A stretch of 18,897 bases of DNA from Alphaproteobacteria bacterium (GTDB taxonomy: Bacteria > Pseudomonadota > Alphaproteobacteria > Sphingomonadales > Sphingomonadaceae): contig JAHJWA010000339.1 of the NCBI GenBank assembly GCA_018828205.1, forward strand, positions 1 through 18,897, given 5' to 3'. The notes beneath the pieces are model-generated. The model was not told the DNA's origin. It saw only the letters and a list, made by a program, of their open reading frames with translations, and made no database searches. Position 1 is the first letter of the stretch; every line of letters starts with the position of its first letter. Shown here piece after piece: positions 7,437 through 14,244 of the stretch. Position numbers and translations under genes: made by a program.

Positions 7437-8633
7437 ATGACCCAGTTCAGCGCCGCCGACCCCGTCGTCATTCTCTCCTACGCCCGCACCCCGATGGGCG
7501 GGATGCAGGGCGCGCTGGCGGAGGTCTCCGCGACCGATCTGGGCGCAACCGCGGTCAGAGCGGCGGTGGAGCGTTCGGGCGTGTCCGGCGAGAAGTTCGA
7601 CCGCGCCTATATGGGCTGTGTGCTGCCCGCCGGGCTCGGCCAGGCGCCCGCGCGCCAGGCGGCGATCAAGGCGGGACTTCCCAAATCGGTCCAGGCGACG
7701 ACGGTCAACAAGGTCTGCGGCAGCGGCATGCAGACCGTGATCATGGGCGCCGAAGCGCTCGCCAGCGGCTCGGTCGACTATGTCGTCGCCGGGGGCATGG
7801 AGAGCATGACCAACGCGCCCTACCTGCTCAAGAAGCACCGCTCGGGCGCGCGCTTGGGTCATGACACCGCCTATGACCACATGTTCCTCGACGGGCTGGA
7901 GGATGCCTATGAGGAAGGCCGCGCGATGGGCACTTTCGCGCAGGACACGGCCAACGACTATCAGATGACCCGCGAGGAGATGGACGATTACGCCATCGAA
8001 TCGCTGCGCCGCGCCAACGCCGCGATCGAATCGGGCGCCTTCGCCGACGAGGTGGTTCCGGTGACGGTCACCACCCGGAAGGGCGAGCATATCGTCGAGC
8101 ACGACGAGCAGCCCGGCAAGGGCCTCCCCGACAAGATCCCGACGCTGCGCCCGGCTTTCGCCAAAGACGGAACGATCACCGCGGCGACATCGAGCTCGAT
8201 CTCCGACGGCGCGGCCGCGGTGGTGCTGTCGCGCGAAAGCGTCGCCAAGGCAAACGGCCAGCAGCCGGTCGCGCGAATCGTCGCCATGGCCGCGCATGCG
8301 CAGGAGCCCGCCAAATTCACCGTCGCCCCGATCGGTGCGATCGAGAAGGTGCTCGATAAGGCCGGCTGGGACGCGGACGATGTCGAGCTGTGGGAAGTGA
8401 ACGAAGCCTTCGCCTGCGTCGCGATGTTCGCCATGCGCGACATCGGCATCCCGCACGAGAGGATCAACATCAACGGCGGCGGCACCGCGCTGGGCCACCC
8501 GATCGGCGCCAGCGGCACTCGCATCATCGTGACGCTGCTCAACGCGCTCAAGCGCCAGGGCAAGACCCGCGGCGTCGCAAGCCTGTGCATCGGCGGCGGC
8601 GAGGCCACCGCGATCGCGGTCGAGCTGGTCTGA
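7437..8633 (+). CDS. Acetyl-CoA C-acetyltransferase (thiolase)
   Basis: The 398-residue product is a full-length thiolase that condenses two acetyl-CoA to acetoacetyl-CoA or runs the reverse cleavage. The nucleophile is Cys94 (NKVCGSGMQ). The C-terminal catalytic residues are His354 (GGGTALGHPIGASG) and Cys384 (SLCIGGGEA). The NEAFA motif is at 322-326. The short-chain acetyltransferase (AtoB/PhaA type) fits best by length and by the TSSSISDGAAA loop (251-261). Neither phaB nor another beta-oxidation gene is visible, so biosynthetic or degradative use is open. ATG with AAGGA about 11 nt upstream. It shares a divergent promoter region with the aldehyde dehydrogenase gene. A small lipoprotein gene follows after 11 nt and is probably co-transcribed. 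Confidence 0.95.
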   Translation: MTQFSAADPVVILSYARTPMGGMQGALAEVSATDLGATAVRAAVERSGVSGEKFDRAYMGCVLPAGLGQAPARQAAIKAGLPKSVQATTVNKVCGSGMQTVIMGAEALASGSVDYVVAGGMESMTNAPYLLKKHRSGARLGHDTAYDHMFLDGLEDAYEEGRAMGTFAQDTANDYQMTREEMDDYAIESLRRANAAIESGAFADEVVPVTVTTRKGEHIVEHDEQPGKGLPDKIPTLRPAFAKDGTITAATSSSISDGAAAVVLSRESVAKANGQQPVARIVAMAAHAQEPAKFTVAPIGAIEKVLDKAGWDADDVELWEVNEAFACVAMFAMRDIGIPHERININGGGTALGHPIGASGTRIIVTLLNALKRQGKTRGVASLCIGGGEATAIAVELV

Positions 8634-8644
8634 GCCAACCCCGG

Positions 8645-9079
8645 ATGAGACGCTATCTGATCGGTGCCGGATGCGCGGTGCTCGCCGCCTGCGGGTCGGC
8701 GGAGGCGCCGGTGGACGGCGGCCCTGCGCAGCAGGCGGGCATGGAACGAGCCGCGACCGAGTCCGCGAACGCAGAGATGGCGGGGTCTTATGAGATCACC
8801 GCCGAGGACGGCACAATCGTCCGCCAGACCCTCGACGCGGACGGGACCTATCGCGAAACGCTGGACGGCAGCGAGATCGAGCGCGGCACCTGGCACCAGA
8901 AGGGCGAGCAGATGTGCTACGATCCGCAGGGCGATGCGATCGAGCAATGCTACACCGGCGGACAACCGGACGCCGACGGGAGCTTCAGCGTCGAGACGGA
9001 TGCTGGGACGGCAAGCGTGCGCCGACTGAGCGATGCGGAGGCCGCAAAGCCAGCTGCGGATCCCGACGCCGCGGAGTAA
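8645..9079 (+). CDS. Small predicted lipoprotein downstream of the thiolase
   Basis: The 144-residue product has a short basic N-terminus (MRRY), a hydrophobic stretch and the lipobox LAAC with Cys16 followed by Gly. Residues 17-45 are a low-complexity Ala/Glu linker. Residues 46-127 look like a small beta-sheet domain with repeated GTYRETLDG and GTWHQKGEQ strands and two cysteines, Cys91 (MCYDP) and Cys102 (QCYTG), that may form a disulfide. The last 15 residues are Ala/Asp/Pro-rich. I do not recognise a named family. The start is the ATG before RRYLIG, since a reading frame open further upstream only overlaps the thiolase gene. It lies 11 nt after the thiolase stop with a weak ribosome binding site. 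It converges with the SH3-protein gene 33 nt later. Confidence 0.8.
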   Translation: MRRYLIGAGCAVLAACGSAEAPVDGGPAQQAGMERAATESANAEMAGSYEITAEDGTIVRQTLDADGTYRETLDGSEIERGTWHQKGEQMCYDPQGDAIEQCYTGGQPDADGSFSVETDAGTASVRRLSDAEAAKPAADPDAAE

Positions 9080-9112
9080 TCGATAGGGAGCCCACGTCTG
9101 GCCCCCGGTCGG

Positions 9113-9580
9113 TCAGGGCTCCAGCGAACCGAACAGGCGGCCCTGACGCACCCAGCCTCGGCGACCGTCGACGTCGAATTCGCACCAGCCCTCCGAACAG
9201 TCGCCGATCACCCCGACGACGCCGGGAGCCGCGCGCCAGCGCAGACCGCCGGTGTCGTCGGGAGAATCGCGAAGCGCCGCCGGCTCGGTTCCGATCACCA
9301 TCGCGGTGCGATCGGGGCTCAGCAGGCGCGCCACCACCCAGCCCTGCTCGCCATCGGGATCCTGGATCAGCCGCCAGCCCTCCATCACCCGCACCACCTT
9401 CACCGGCAGGCCGGGGCGACGATAGACCCAGGACACCTTGTAGTCGCGGCTCGGACCGACGCGCATATTGAGCTCGGAGGCGCGGATGCTGGCCCAATAG
9501 GGCACATCTCGCTCCTGCGCCTGCGCGGGAGCGGCAAACAGCGCGAGGGCGGCAAGCAGGATGGCAAGGAAGGTTTTCAC
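9113..9580 (-). CDS. Exported protein with two SH3-like (SH3b) repeats
   Basis: The 155-residue product starts with a clear Sec signal (MKTFLAILLAALALFAAPAQA) with likely cleavage after Ala21. Two SH3b-like units follow. Unit 1 (about 34-93) contains LNMRVGPSRDYKV, GLPVKVVRVMEGWRLI and GEQGWVVARLL. Unit 2 (about 97-152) contains LRDSPDDTGG, GVVGVIGDCSEGWCEFD and GRRGWVRQGRLFG. The second has Cys128 and Cys133, which could pair in the periplasm. Such domains often bind cell-wall material, though the ligand cannot be read here. Start codon is GTG with no good ribosome binding site. A low-confidence promoter is possible at 9593-9620 (TTGCCG, 16 nt, GTAAAT). The gene stands alone between a convergent and a divergent neighbour. 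Confidence 0.85.
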   Translation of the reverse strand: MKTFLAILLAALALFAAPAQAQERDVPYWASIRASELNMRVGPSRDYKVSWVYRRPGLPVKVVRVMEGWRLIQDPDGEQGWVVARLLSPDRTAMVIGTEPAALRDSPDDTGGLRWRAAPGVVGVIGDCSEGWCEFDVDGRRGWVRQGRLFGSLEP

Positions 9581-9655
9581 GGCTGGTCAGCGATTTACCG
9601 CAAGCGAGTCGGCGCGGCAAGGCGGCTCGGGCGGACAACGCGATCACGCGGACGC

Positions 9656-9684
9656 TTGACCCTCCGCCACCCCAGCGCCTAGCC
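9656..9684 (+). promoter_or_regulatory. Candidate promoter of the 2-hydroxyacid dehydrogenase gene
   Basis: TTGACC (9656-9661), a 17-nt spacer and CTAGCC (9679-9684) lie only 11 nt before the ATG. The predicted transcript would have a leader of about 5 nt, so the AAGGGA just before the start would be only partly included. It is the best -35 match of the CTAG-type sites in this window. Confidence 0.5.
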
Positions 9685-9695
9685 CGCAAGGGAAT

Positions 9696-10715
9696 ATGAC
9701 CGAGACCCCCGACCGCCCCACCCGCCGCCTCGACCGTGCTCCGCGCGTGGTGGTGACCCGCCGCCTGCTCCCCGAGGTGGAAGCGCGCTTCAGCGACTTG
9801 TTCGATGCTCGGCTCAACACCGCGGACGAGCCCTTTTCGCGCGAGGCGCTCGCCGAGGCGATGGCCAGCTGCGACGTGCTGGTTCCCACCGTCACCGACC
9901 GGATCGACCGCGAACTGATCGAGACTGCCGGCAGCCAGCTCGGGCTGATCGCCAGCTTCGGCGCCGGAACCGATCATATCGATCTCGCCGCCGCTGCTGC
10001 GCGCAAGATCATCGTCACCAATACCCCCAGCGTCTTCACCGACGACACCGCCGATCTCGCCATGGCGGGGATCATTGGCGTTCCCCGCCGGATCCGCGAA
10101 GGCGTGCAATTGATCCGCAGCGGCCAGTGGAGCGGCTGGACCCCCACCTCGCTGCTTGGCCGCAAGCTGGGCGGCAAGGTTCTCGGCATCGTCGGGATGG
10201 GGCGGATCGGCCAGGCGGTCGCGCACCGGGCGCGCGCCTTCGGGCTGGAGATCGCCTATTACAACCGCAAGCGGCTGCCCGAGGCGGTCGAGCGGATGTT
10301 CGCGGCGCGCTATGTCGAGACCCTCGACGAGCTGGTGGCGCAGGCCGATATTCTCACGCTGCACTGCCCCGCCAACGACGACAGCCGCGGGATGATCGAT
10401 GCCAGGCGGATCGCGCTGATGAAAGAGGGCGCCTGCATCATCAACACCGCGCGCGGCGATCTGATCGATCAGGAGGCGATGATCGCGGCGCTCGAAAGCG
10501 GGCGGCTGGCAGGTGCCGGGCTCGACGTCTACCCAGACGAACCCGCCGTCGACCCGCGGCTGATCGCGCATCCCAACGTCATGACCCTCCCGCATATCGG
10601 CAGCGCGACGCGCGAGGGCCGCGAGGAATCGGGGCTCAAGGTGATCGCCAACATCCGCATGTGGGTCGACGGCCACCGCCCTCCCGACCAGGTGCTGACC
10701 GCGCTCGAACGCTAG
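9696..10715 (+). CDS. D-isomer-specific 2-hydroxyacid dehydrogenase (glyoxylate/hydroxypyruvate reductase-like)
   Basis: This NAD(P)-dependent enzyme of 339 residues interconverts a D-2-hydroxyacid and its 2-oxoacid. The Rossmann motif GMGRIG is at 167-172. The catalytic triad of the family is complete: Arg253 (NTARGDLID), Glu282 (YPDEPAVD) and His300 (LPHIGSAT). The FGAGTDHID segment (89-96) belongs to the substrate domain. The sequence fits the D-glycerate dehydrogenase / glyoxylate reductase branch best, but other 2-hydroxyacids cannot be excluded. The ATG at MTETPD is the only reasonable start, with AAGGGA close upstream. It is a single gene: it diverges from the SH3 protein and converges with the nitronate-monooxygenase-like gene, with a hairpin in the 47-nt gap. 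Confidence 0.93.
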   Translation: MTETPDRPTRRLDRAPRVVVTRRLLPEVEARFSDLFDARLNTADEPFSREALAEAMASCDVLVPTVTDRIDRELIETAGSQLGLIASFGAGTDHIDLAAAAARKIIVTNTPSVFTDDTADLAMAGIIGVPRRIREGVQLIRSGQWSGWTPTSLLGRKLGGKVLGIVGMGRIGQAVAHRARAFGLEIAYYNRKRLPEAVERMFAARYVETLDELVAQADILTLHCPANDDSRGMIDARRIALMKEGACIINTARGDLIDQEAMIAALESGRLAGAGLDVYPDEPAVDPRLIAHPNVMTLPHIGSATREGREESGLKVIANIRMWVDGHRPPDQVLTALER

Positions 10716-10720
10716 CCGAA

Positions 10721-10752
10721 CCTCGCGATGCGCCAGTCACCGCATGACGAGG
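10721..10752. terminator. Imperfect hairpin between two convergent genes
   Basis: CCTCGCGATGCG and CGCATGACGAGG can pair in 10 of 12 positions over an 8-nt loop. It lies just after the dehydrogenase stop and just before the 3' end of the opposite-strand gene, a good place for a two-way terminator. There is no T-run on either side, so termination is only suggested. Confidence 0.4.
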
Positions 10753-10762
10753 CCGGTCCCAA

Positions 10763-12169
10763 TTAGTCGCCCGTAAGGATACGATCGACCAGCTGCTTCA
10801 CCGAAGGGGTGAAGTTGTTCGAGTAGAACGGGTCCTGCTTGAATCGGTAGGCCGCGTGCCCGGCGAAGGCGAGGTTCTCGTCCACCGGGCCGCCATGGGC
10901 GATGTCCTGCAGCGTCTTCTGGATGCAGAAGCTGCGCGGATCGGCGAGCCGGCCGGTGGTGTAGTCGTCGTGATCCTTCCAGCTCGAGAAGGCGCAGTGC
11001 GACAGGCAGCCCATGCAGTCCTGCTGGTCCTTGCGGATCACGTCGCGGCTCTCGGGGGTCACGAAGACCGCGGTGCCGTCGGGGGTCTTGAGCGCCTCGG
11101 TGAAGCCCTTCGCCATCCATTCCTGTGCCCGCGGGCGATCCTCGGGGGCGACCCAGAAATTCTTCGCCTTGCCCTCGTCGGCGAGCGGCATGGTGCCTTC
11201 CTGCTCGCCGCGCTTGAAGATCGGGATCTGGCGTTCGGAGCGATGGATCAGATCGTAGAGAAAGGGGTTCTTGACCGCCGAGGAATAGAACCCGGTGGGC
11301 GAGAATTTGTGCAGCAGGATATCGCCCTCGTCGAGCGTGCGCAGCATGTCCTTCCACTCGATCGGAATGGGGCTTTCCTCGGTCAGCAGCGGACGCGTGC
11401 CGAACTGGAAGGCGATCTTGCCGAGCTCGGGATTGTCGATCCAGTCGTTCCATTCGCGCAGGAACCACACCCCGCCCGCCATCACGATGACGACCTCCTC
11501 GGAGACCCCTTCGGCGCGCATGGTCTCGCGCAGCGCCTTGACGCGGGGATAGGGATCCTCGGGCTTGGTGGGATCCTCGGCGTTGGACAACCCGTTGTGC
11601 CCGCCCGCCAGCCAGGGATCCTCGTAGACGACCGCGGCCATCAGTTCGGGGACCTTGGAATAGCTGCGCTTCCACAGCGCGCGGAAGGCGCGCGCCGAAC
11701 TGATGATCGGCAGATAGCTGACGTTGAAGCGCTGCGCGATCTCGGCGAGCTTGTAGGGCATGCCCGCGCCGCAGGTGACACCGGCGACCAGGCCCGGAGT
11801 GTTCTCGAGCACCCCTTCGAGCACCTGCTGCGCCCCGCCCATTTCCCACAATACGTTGATGTTGACCGCGCCCTGACCGCCGGCGATCTCATGCGCGCGC
11901 TTCACCTGTTCGGTGGCGCCGTCGATGGCGTAGCGGATCAGCTGCTCGTGGCGTTCCTTGCGCGTGAGCGCGTCGTAGACCTGCGGCACGATCTTGCCTT
12001 CGGCATCGTAGCTGTCGGCGTTGACCGCGCTGACCGTACCGATCCCGCCCGCGGCGGCCCAGGCGCCCGAGCTCGCGTGGTTGGAAGCGGAGACGCCCTT
12101 GCCGCCCTCGATCAGCGGCCATACTTCGCGGCCGCCGTAATTGATCGGGCTGAGCCCTTTGAATGCCAT
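10763..12169 (-). CDS. Nitronate-monooxygenase-like NAD(P)H:flavin oxidoreductase with C-terminal Cys cluster
   Basis: The first 330 residues or so resemble the FMN-binding TIM-barrel family of nitronate monooxygenases (2-nitropropane dioxygenase type). Supporting segments are AAGGIGTVSAVN (39-50), VTCGAGMP (131-137), AGGHNG with His191 where the family has its catalytic base, VMAGGVW (229-235) and QFGTRPL (255-261). At 468 residues it is longer than the usual 320-360. The extra C-terminal part holds Cys385, Cys388 and Cys392 (DCMGCLSHC) and Cys415 (SFCIQK), a spacing that suggests a metal or Fe-S site. The true substrate is unknown. The ATG (MAFKGLSP) has only a weak ribosome binding site. 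The gene follows the methyltransferase gene by 24 nt and is probably co-transcribed with it. Confidence 0.85.
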   Translation of the reverse strand: MAFKGLSPINYGGREVWPLIEGGKGVSASNHASSGAWAAAGGIGTVSAVNADSYDAEGKIVPQVYDALTRKERHEQLIRYAIDGATEQVKRAHEIAGGQGAVNINVLWEMGGAQQVLEGVLENTPGLVAGVTCGAGMPYKLAEIAQRFNVSYLPIISSARAFRALWKRSYSKVPELMAAVVYEDPWLAGGHNGLSNAEDPTKPEDPYPRVKALRETMRAEGVSEEVVIVMAGGVWFLREWNDWIDNPELGKIAFQFGTRPLLTEESPIPIEWKDMLRTLDEGDILLHKFSPTGFYSSAVKNPFLYDLIHRSERQIPIFKRGEQEGTMPLADEGKAKNFWVAPEDRPRAQEWMAKGFTEALKTPDGTAVFVTPESRDVIRKDQQDCMGCLSHCAFSSWKDHDDYTTGRLADPRSFCIQKTLQDIAHGGPVDENLAFAGHAAYRFKQDPFYSNNFTPSVKQLVDRILTGD

Positions 12170-12193
12170 GATGAAATCTTTCGTGTCGGCGAG

Positions 12194-12943
12194 CTAGCGG
12201 CTCGCGGTGTCTGCCCTGTTCGTCGCTTCGCGACAGGGCTGAATGCCGTCGGGCTGGGGCCTGTTAGCGGCCCTTTCGAACTGTGCATAGTACCCGGCCA
12301 GCTGTGGCGCGTCCCTGAACGCGACCAGCCTGTAGCCCACGCGCTCGAATTCGCAGGCCAGCAGCATCGGGGGGATGCCGTGCTGATCGGTCGGGCGGTC
12401 GACATCGACGACGACCACCTGGCCGCCTTCGCGCAGCGATGGCCACATCCGCCACAGCAGCGCGTAGGGCTCGCCGATCTCGTGATACATATGGACCATG
12501 AAGATGCGGTCGAAACTGCCCTCCGGAAGATGCGGATCATCCGCAGCCCCTGGCTTGATCGCGACATTGTCGAGCCGCTCGCGCTCGACCCGCTGGCCGA
12601 GCCGCTGCAACGCCGCGCGGTCGATATCCTGCGCCAGCACGCGGCCGTCCTCGCCGACGCGCTCGGCAAGCCGGACGGTGTAATAGCCCTCGCCCGCACC
12701 GATATCGGCGACGGTCATGCCTTCCGCGATCCCGGCAAGCTCCATCACCGTTTCCGCTTCGCCGCGGTTGTCGCGGGTGGTTTCGGTCGAGAACTCGGTG
12801 CCGCCCAGATCGGACACGGGGCGGTCGGGCAGCGGGAAGTCGCGCGCGGTTTCGGGGCGGCTGTTGTCGACCTGCTCGCAGCCGGCCAGGACCAGCACCG
12901 ACGCCGCGAGGAACAGGAGAAAACGAGGCATGAGTGCGGTCAT
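12194..12943 (-). CDS. Class I SAM-dependent methyltransferase with a lipoprotein signal
   Basis: Residues 5-22 form a lipoprotein signal with a perfect LAGC lipobox (Cys22). Residues 60-215 carry a class I methyltransferase fold: motif I is ADIGAGEGYYT (79-89), an acidic residue after the second strand is in LAQDID (103-108), and HMYHEIGEP (151-159) and GGQVVVVDVDRP (173-184) match later strands. The product of 249 residues ends in a polar tail. Export is odd because S-adenosylmethionine is cytoplasmic, so either the signal is not used for export or the domain has another role. The start at MTALMPRF is chosen for length, but Met5 is equally possible; both have weak ribosome binding sites. 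A CTAG-type promoter candidate lies just upstream. prfB ends 68 nt before it. Confidence 0.83.
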   Translation of the reverse strand: MTALMPRFLLFLAASVLVLAGCEQVDNSRPETARDFPLPDRPVSDLGGTEFSTETTRDNRGEAETVMELAGIAEGMTVADIGAGEGYYTVRLAERVGEDGRVLAQDIDRAALQRLGQRVERERLDNVAIKPGAADDPHLPEGSFDRIFMVHMYHEIGEPYALLWRMWPSLREGGQVVVVDVDRPTDQHGIPPMLLACEFERVGYRLVAFRDAPQLAGYYAQFERAANRPQPDGIQPCREATNRADTASR

Positions 12944-12953
12944 CGGGCCCGAG

Positions 12954-12981
12954 CCCTAGCGCCGGTGCCATCGCCGCGCAA
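12954..12981 (-). promoter_or_regulatory. Candidate promoter of the methyltransferase gene
   Basis: TTGCGC (12981-12976), 16 nt, then CTAGGG (12959-12954) on the minus strand, about 10 nt before the ATG. It lies in the 68-nt gap after prfB and would give a very short leader. It is the same motif type as the other candidates in this window. Confidence 0.4.
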
Positions 12982-13011
12982 AGATTTCGCCATCACCAGC
13001 ACCCCGAACGC

Positions 13012-14139
13012 CTATTCGACGTCTTCGACCTCGACCGTCTCGCCGGTCACGCGCTGCGCCAGGGCCGCGGAGATAAAATCGTCGATCCCACCGTCGAGCA
13101 CCGCATCGGGCGATGGCGAGACCACGCCGGTGCGCAGATCCTTGACCATCTGGTAGGGCTGCAGAACATAGCTGCGGATCTGGTGACCCCAGCCGATGTC
13201 GCTTTTTTCCTGATACTCGCCGCTGGCTGCGGCTTCGCGCTCGGCCATCTCGCGCTCGAACAACCGCGCCTTGAGCATCCCCATCGCGGTCGCGCGGTTC
13301 TTGTGCTGGCTGCGGTCGTTCTGGCTGGCGACGACGATCCCGGTCGGCTGGTGGGTGATCCGGACCGCGGAATCGGTGGTGTTGACGTGCTGCCCGCCGG
13401 CACCCGAGGCGCGGTAGGTGTCGATCTTGAGATCGCTCTCGTTGATCTCGATCTCGATGTCGTCGTCGATCACGGGATAGACCCAGACCGAACTGAAACT
13501 GGTGTGGCGCCGCGCCGAACTGTCGTAGGGGCTGATCCGCACGAGGCGATGGACCCCGCTCTCGGTCTTGGCGTAGCCATAGGCGTTTTCGCCCTTGACC
13601 AGGATCGTCGCGCTCTTGATCCCGGCCTGGTCGCCGGCCTGATATTCGACGGTCTCGACCTTGAGCCCGCGGCGCTCGGCCCAGCGGGTGTACATGCGGA
13701 ACAGCATTTCCGCCCAGTCCTGGCTCTCGGTCCCGCCCGCGCCGGCATGGATCTCGATATAGGTGTCGTTGCCATCGGCTTCGCCCGAGAGCAGCGCGCG
13801 CACCTTGTCGGCATCGGCGCGTGCGGCGAGTTTCTCGAGACTGGTGAGCCCGTCCTTGACGACATCCTCGTCGCCCTCGGCCTCGCCCATCTCGACGAAT
13901 TCGATCGCATCGGACATCTCGGAGGAGATGTCGTTGACCGTGTTGACCGCATCCTCGAGCCGCTTCTGCTCGCGGCTCAGCGCCTGCGCTTCCTTGGGAT
14001 TGTCCCACAGGCTGGGGTCCTGGACGCGCGCGTTGAGTTCCTCGAGACGGCGCAGCGCCCGCTCCCAGTCGAGCGACTGGCGGACCAGCGCGAGCGCGGC
14101 TTCGATGCGGTCGATATAGGCCTGCCCTTCGGCACGCAT
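13012..14139 (-). CDS. prfB: Peptide chain release factor 2
   Basis: RF2 reads UGA and UAA in the ribosome A site and triggers peptide release. The 375-residue protein has the usual length and domains: an N-terminal helical domain (1-110), the region HAGAGGTESQDW (131-142), and the universally required GGQ (248-250, in SGAGGQHVN). The stop-codon-reading tripeptide position holds SPY (203-205, ISPYDSS), where the E. coli protein has SPF. The frame is continuous from ATG, so the programmed +1 frameshift known from many prfB genes is absent. GAGGAA stands 6 nt before the ATG. A tandem repeat and a promoter candidate lie 35-75 nt upstream. mrcA is upstream on the same strand with a 105-nt gap. 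Confidence 0.97.
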   Translation of the reverse strand: MRAEGQAYIDRIEAALALVRQSLDWERALRRLEELNARVQDPSLWDNPKEAQALSREQKRLEDAVNTVNDISSEMSDAIEFVEMGEAEGDEDVVKDGLTSLEKLAARADADKVRALLSGEADGNDTYIEIHAGAGGTESQDWAEMLFRMYTRWAERRGLKVETVEYQAGDQAGIKSATILVKGENAYGYAKTESGVHRLVRISPYDSSARRHTSFSSVWVYPVIDDDIEIEINESDLKIDTYRASGAGGQHVNTTDSAVRITHQPTGIVVASQNDRSQHKNRATAMGMLKARLFEREMAEREAAASGEYQEKSDIGWGHQIRSYVLQPYQMVKDLRTGVVSPSPDAVLDGGIDDFISAALAQRVTGETVEVEDVE

Positions 14140-14172
14140 GACAAATTCCTCGGTTGGGGCTCGGGACCGCCC

Positions 14173-14199
14173 GCTTAGCGAGCAGGCGTCGTTTGTAAA
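14173..14199 (-). promoter_or_regulatory. Candidate promoter of prfB
   Basis: TTTACA (14199-14194), 15 nt, then CTAAGC (14178-14173) on the minus strand, about 33 nt before the prfB ATG. The -35 box coincides with the end of the tandem palindromic repeat at 14194-14216. Confidence 0.35.
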
Positions 14200-14216
14200 G
14201 TTTACTAAAGTTTACG
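14194..14216. repeat. Tandem 10-bp AT-rich palindromic repeat upstream of prfB
   Basis: The unit TAAAGTTTAC occurs twice in direct succession (14196-14205 and 14206-14215), preceded by G and followed by G. Each copy contains the odd-centred palindrome TAAA-G-TTTA, and the first extends to GTAAAGTTTAC. In a very GC-rich setting this AT-rich patch stands out. It overlaps the proposed -35 box of prfB, which is how a repressor operator is often placed. No regulator can be named. Confidence 0.6.
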
Positions 14217-14244
14217 CCAACAGCGCGGAATACGGCTCGCCTCG

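Noticed and set aside
12189..12205. Hairpin GCGAGC / GCTCGC at the methyltransferase stop
   Set aside because: A 6-bp stem with no T-run is common by chance in such GC-rich DNA. The 24-nt gap to the next gene suggests continued transcription.
12944..13011. Small open frame between prfB and the methyltransferase
   Set aside because: It would encode under 20 residues that are mostly Ala and Arg near the end, and no ribosome binding site is seen. It also overlaps the promoter candidate.
10856..13156. Plus-strand 766-codon open frame
   Set aside because: It covers three real minus-strand genes and two intergenic gaps. Its composition is that of a reverse-strand shadow.
13012..14139. Programmed +1 frameshift in prfB
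   Set aside because: The frame is continuous from a well-placed ATG through GGQ to the stop, with no internal UGA near the N-terminus.
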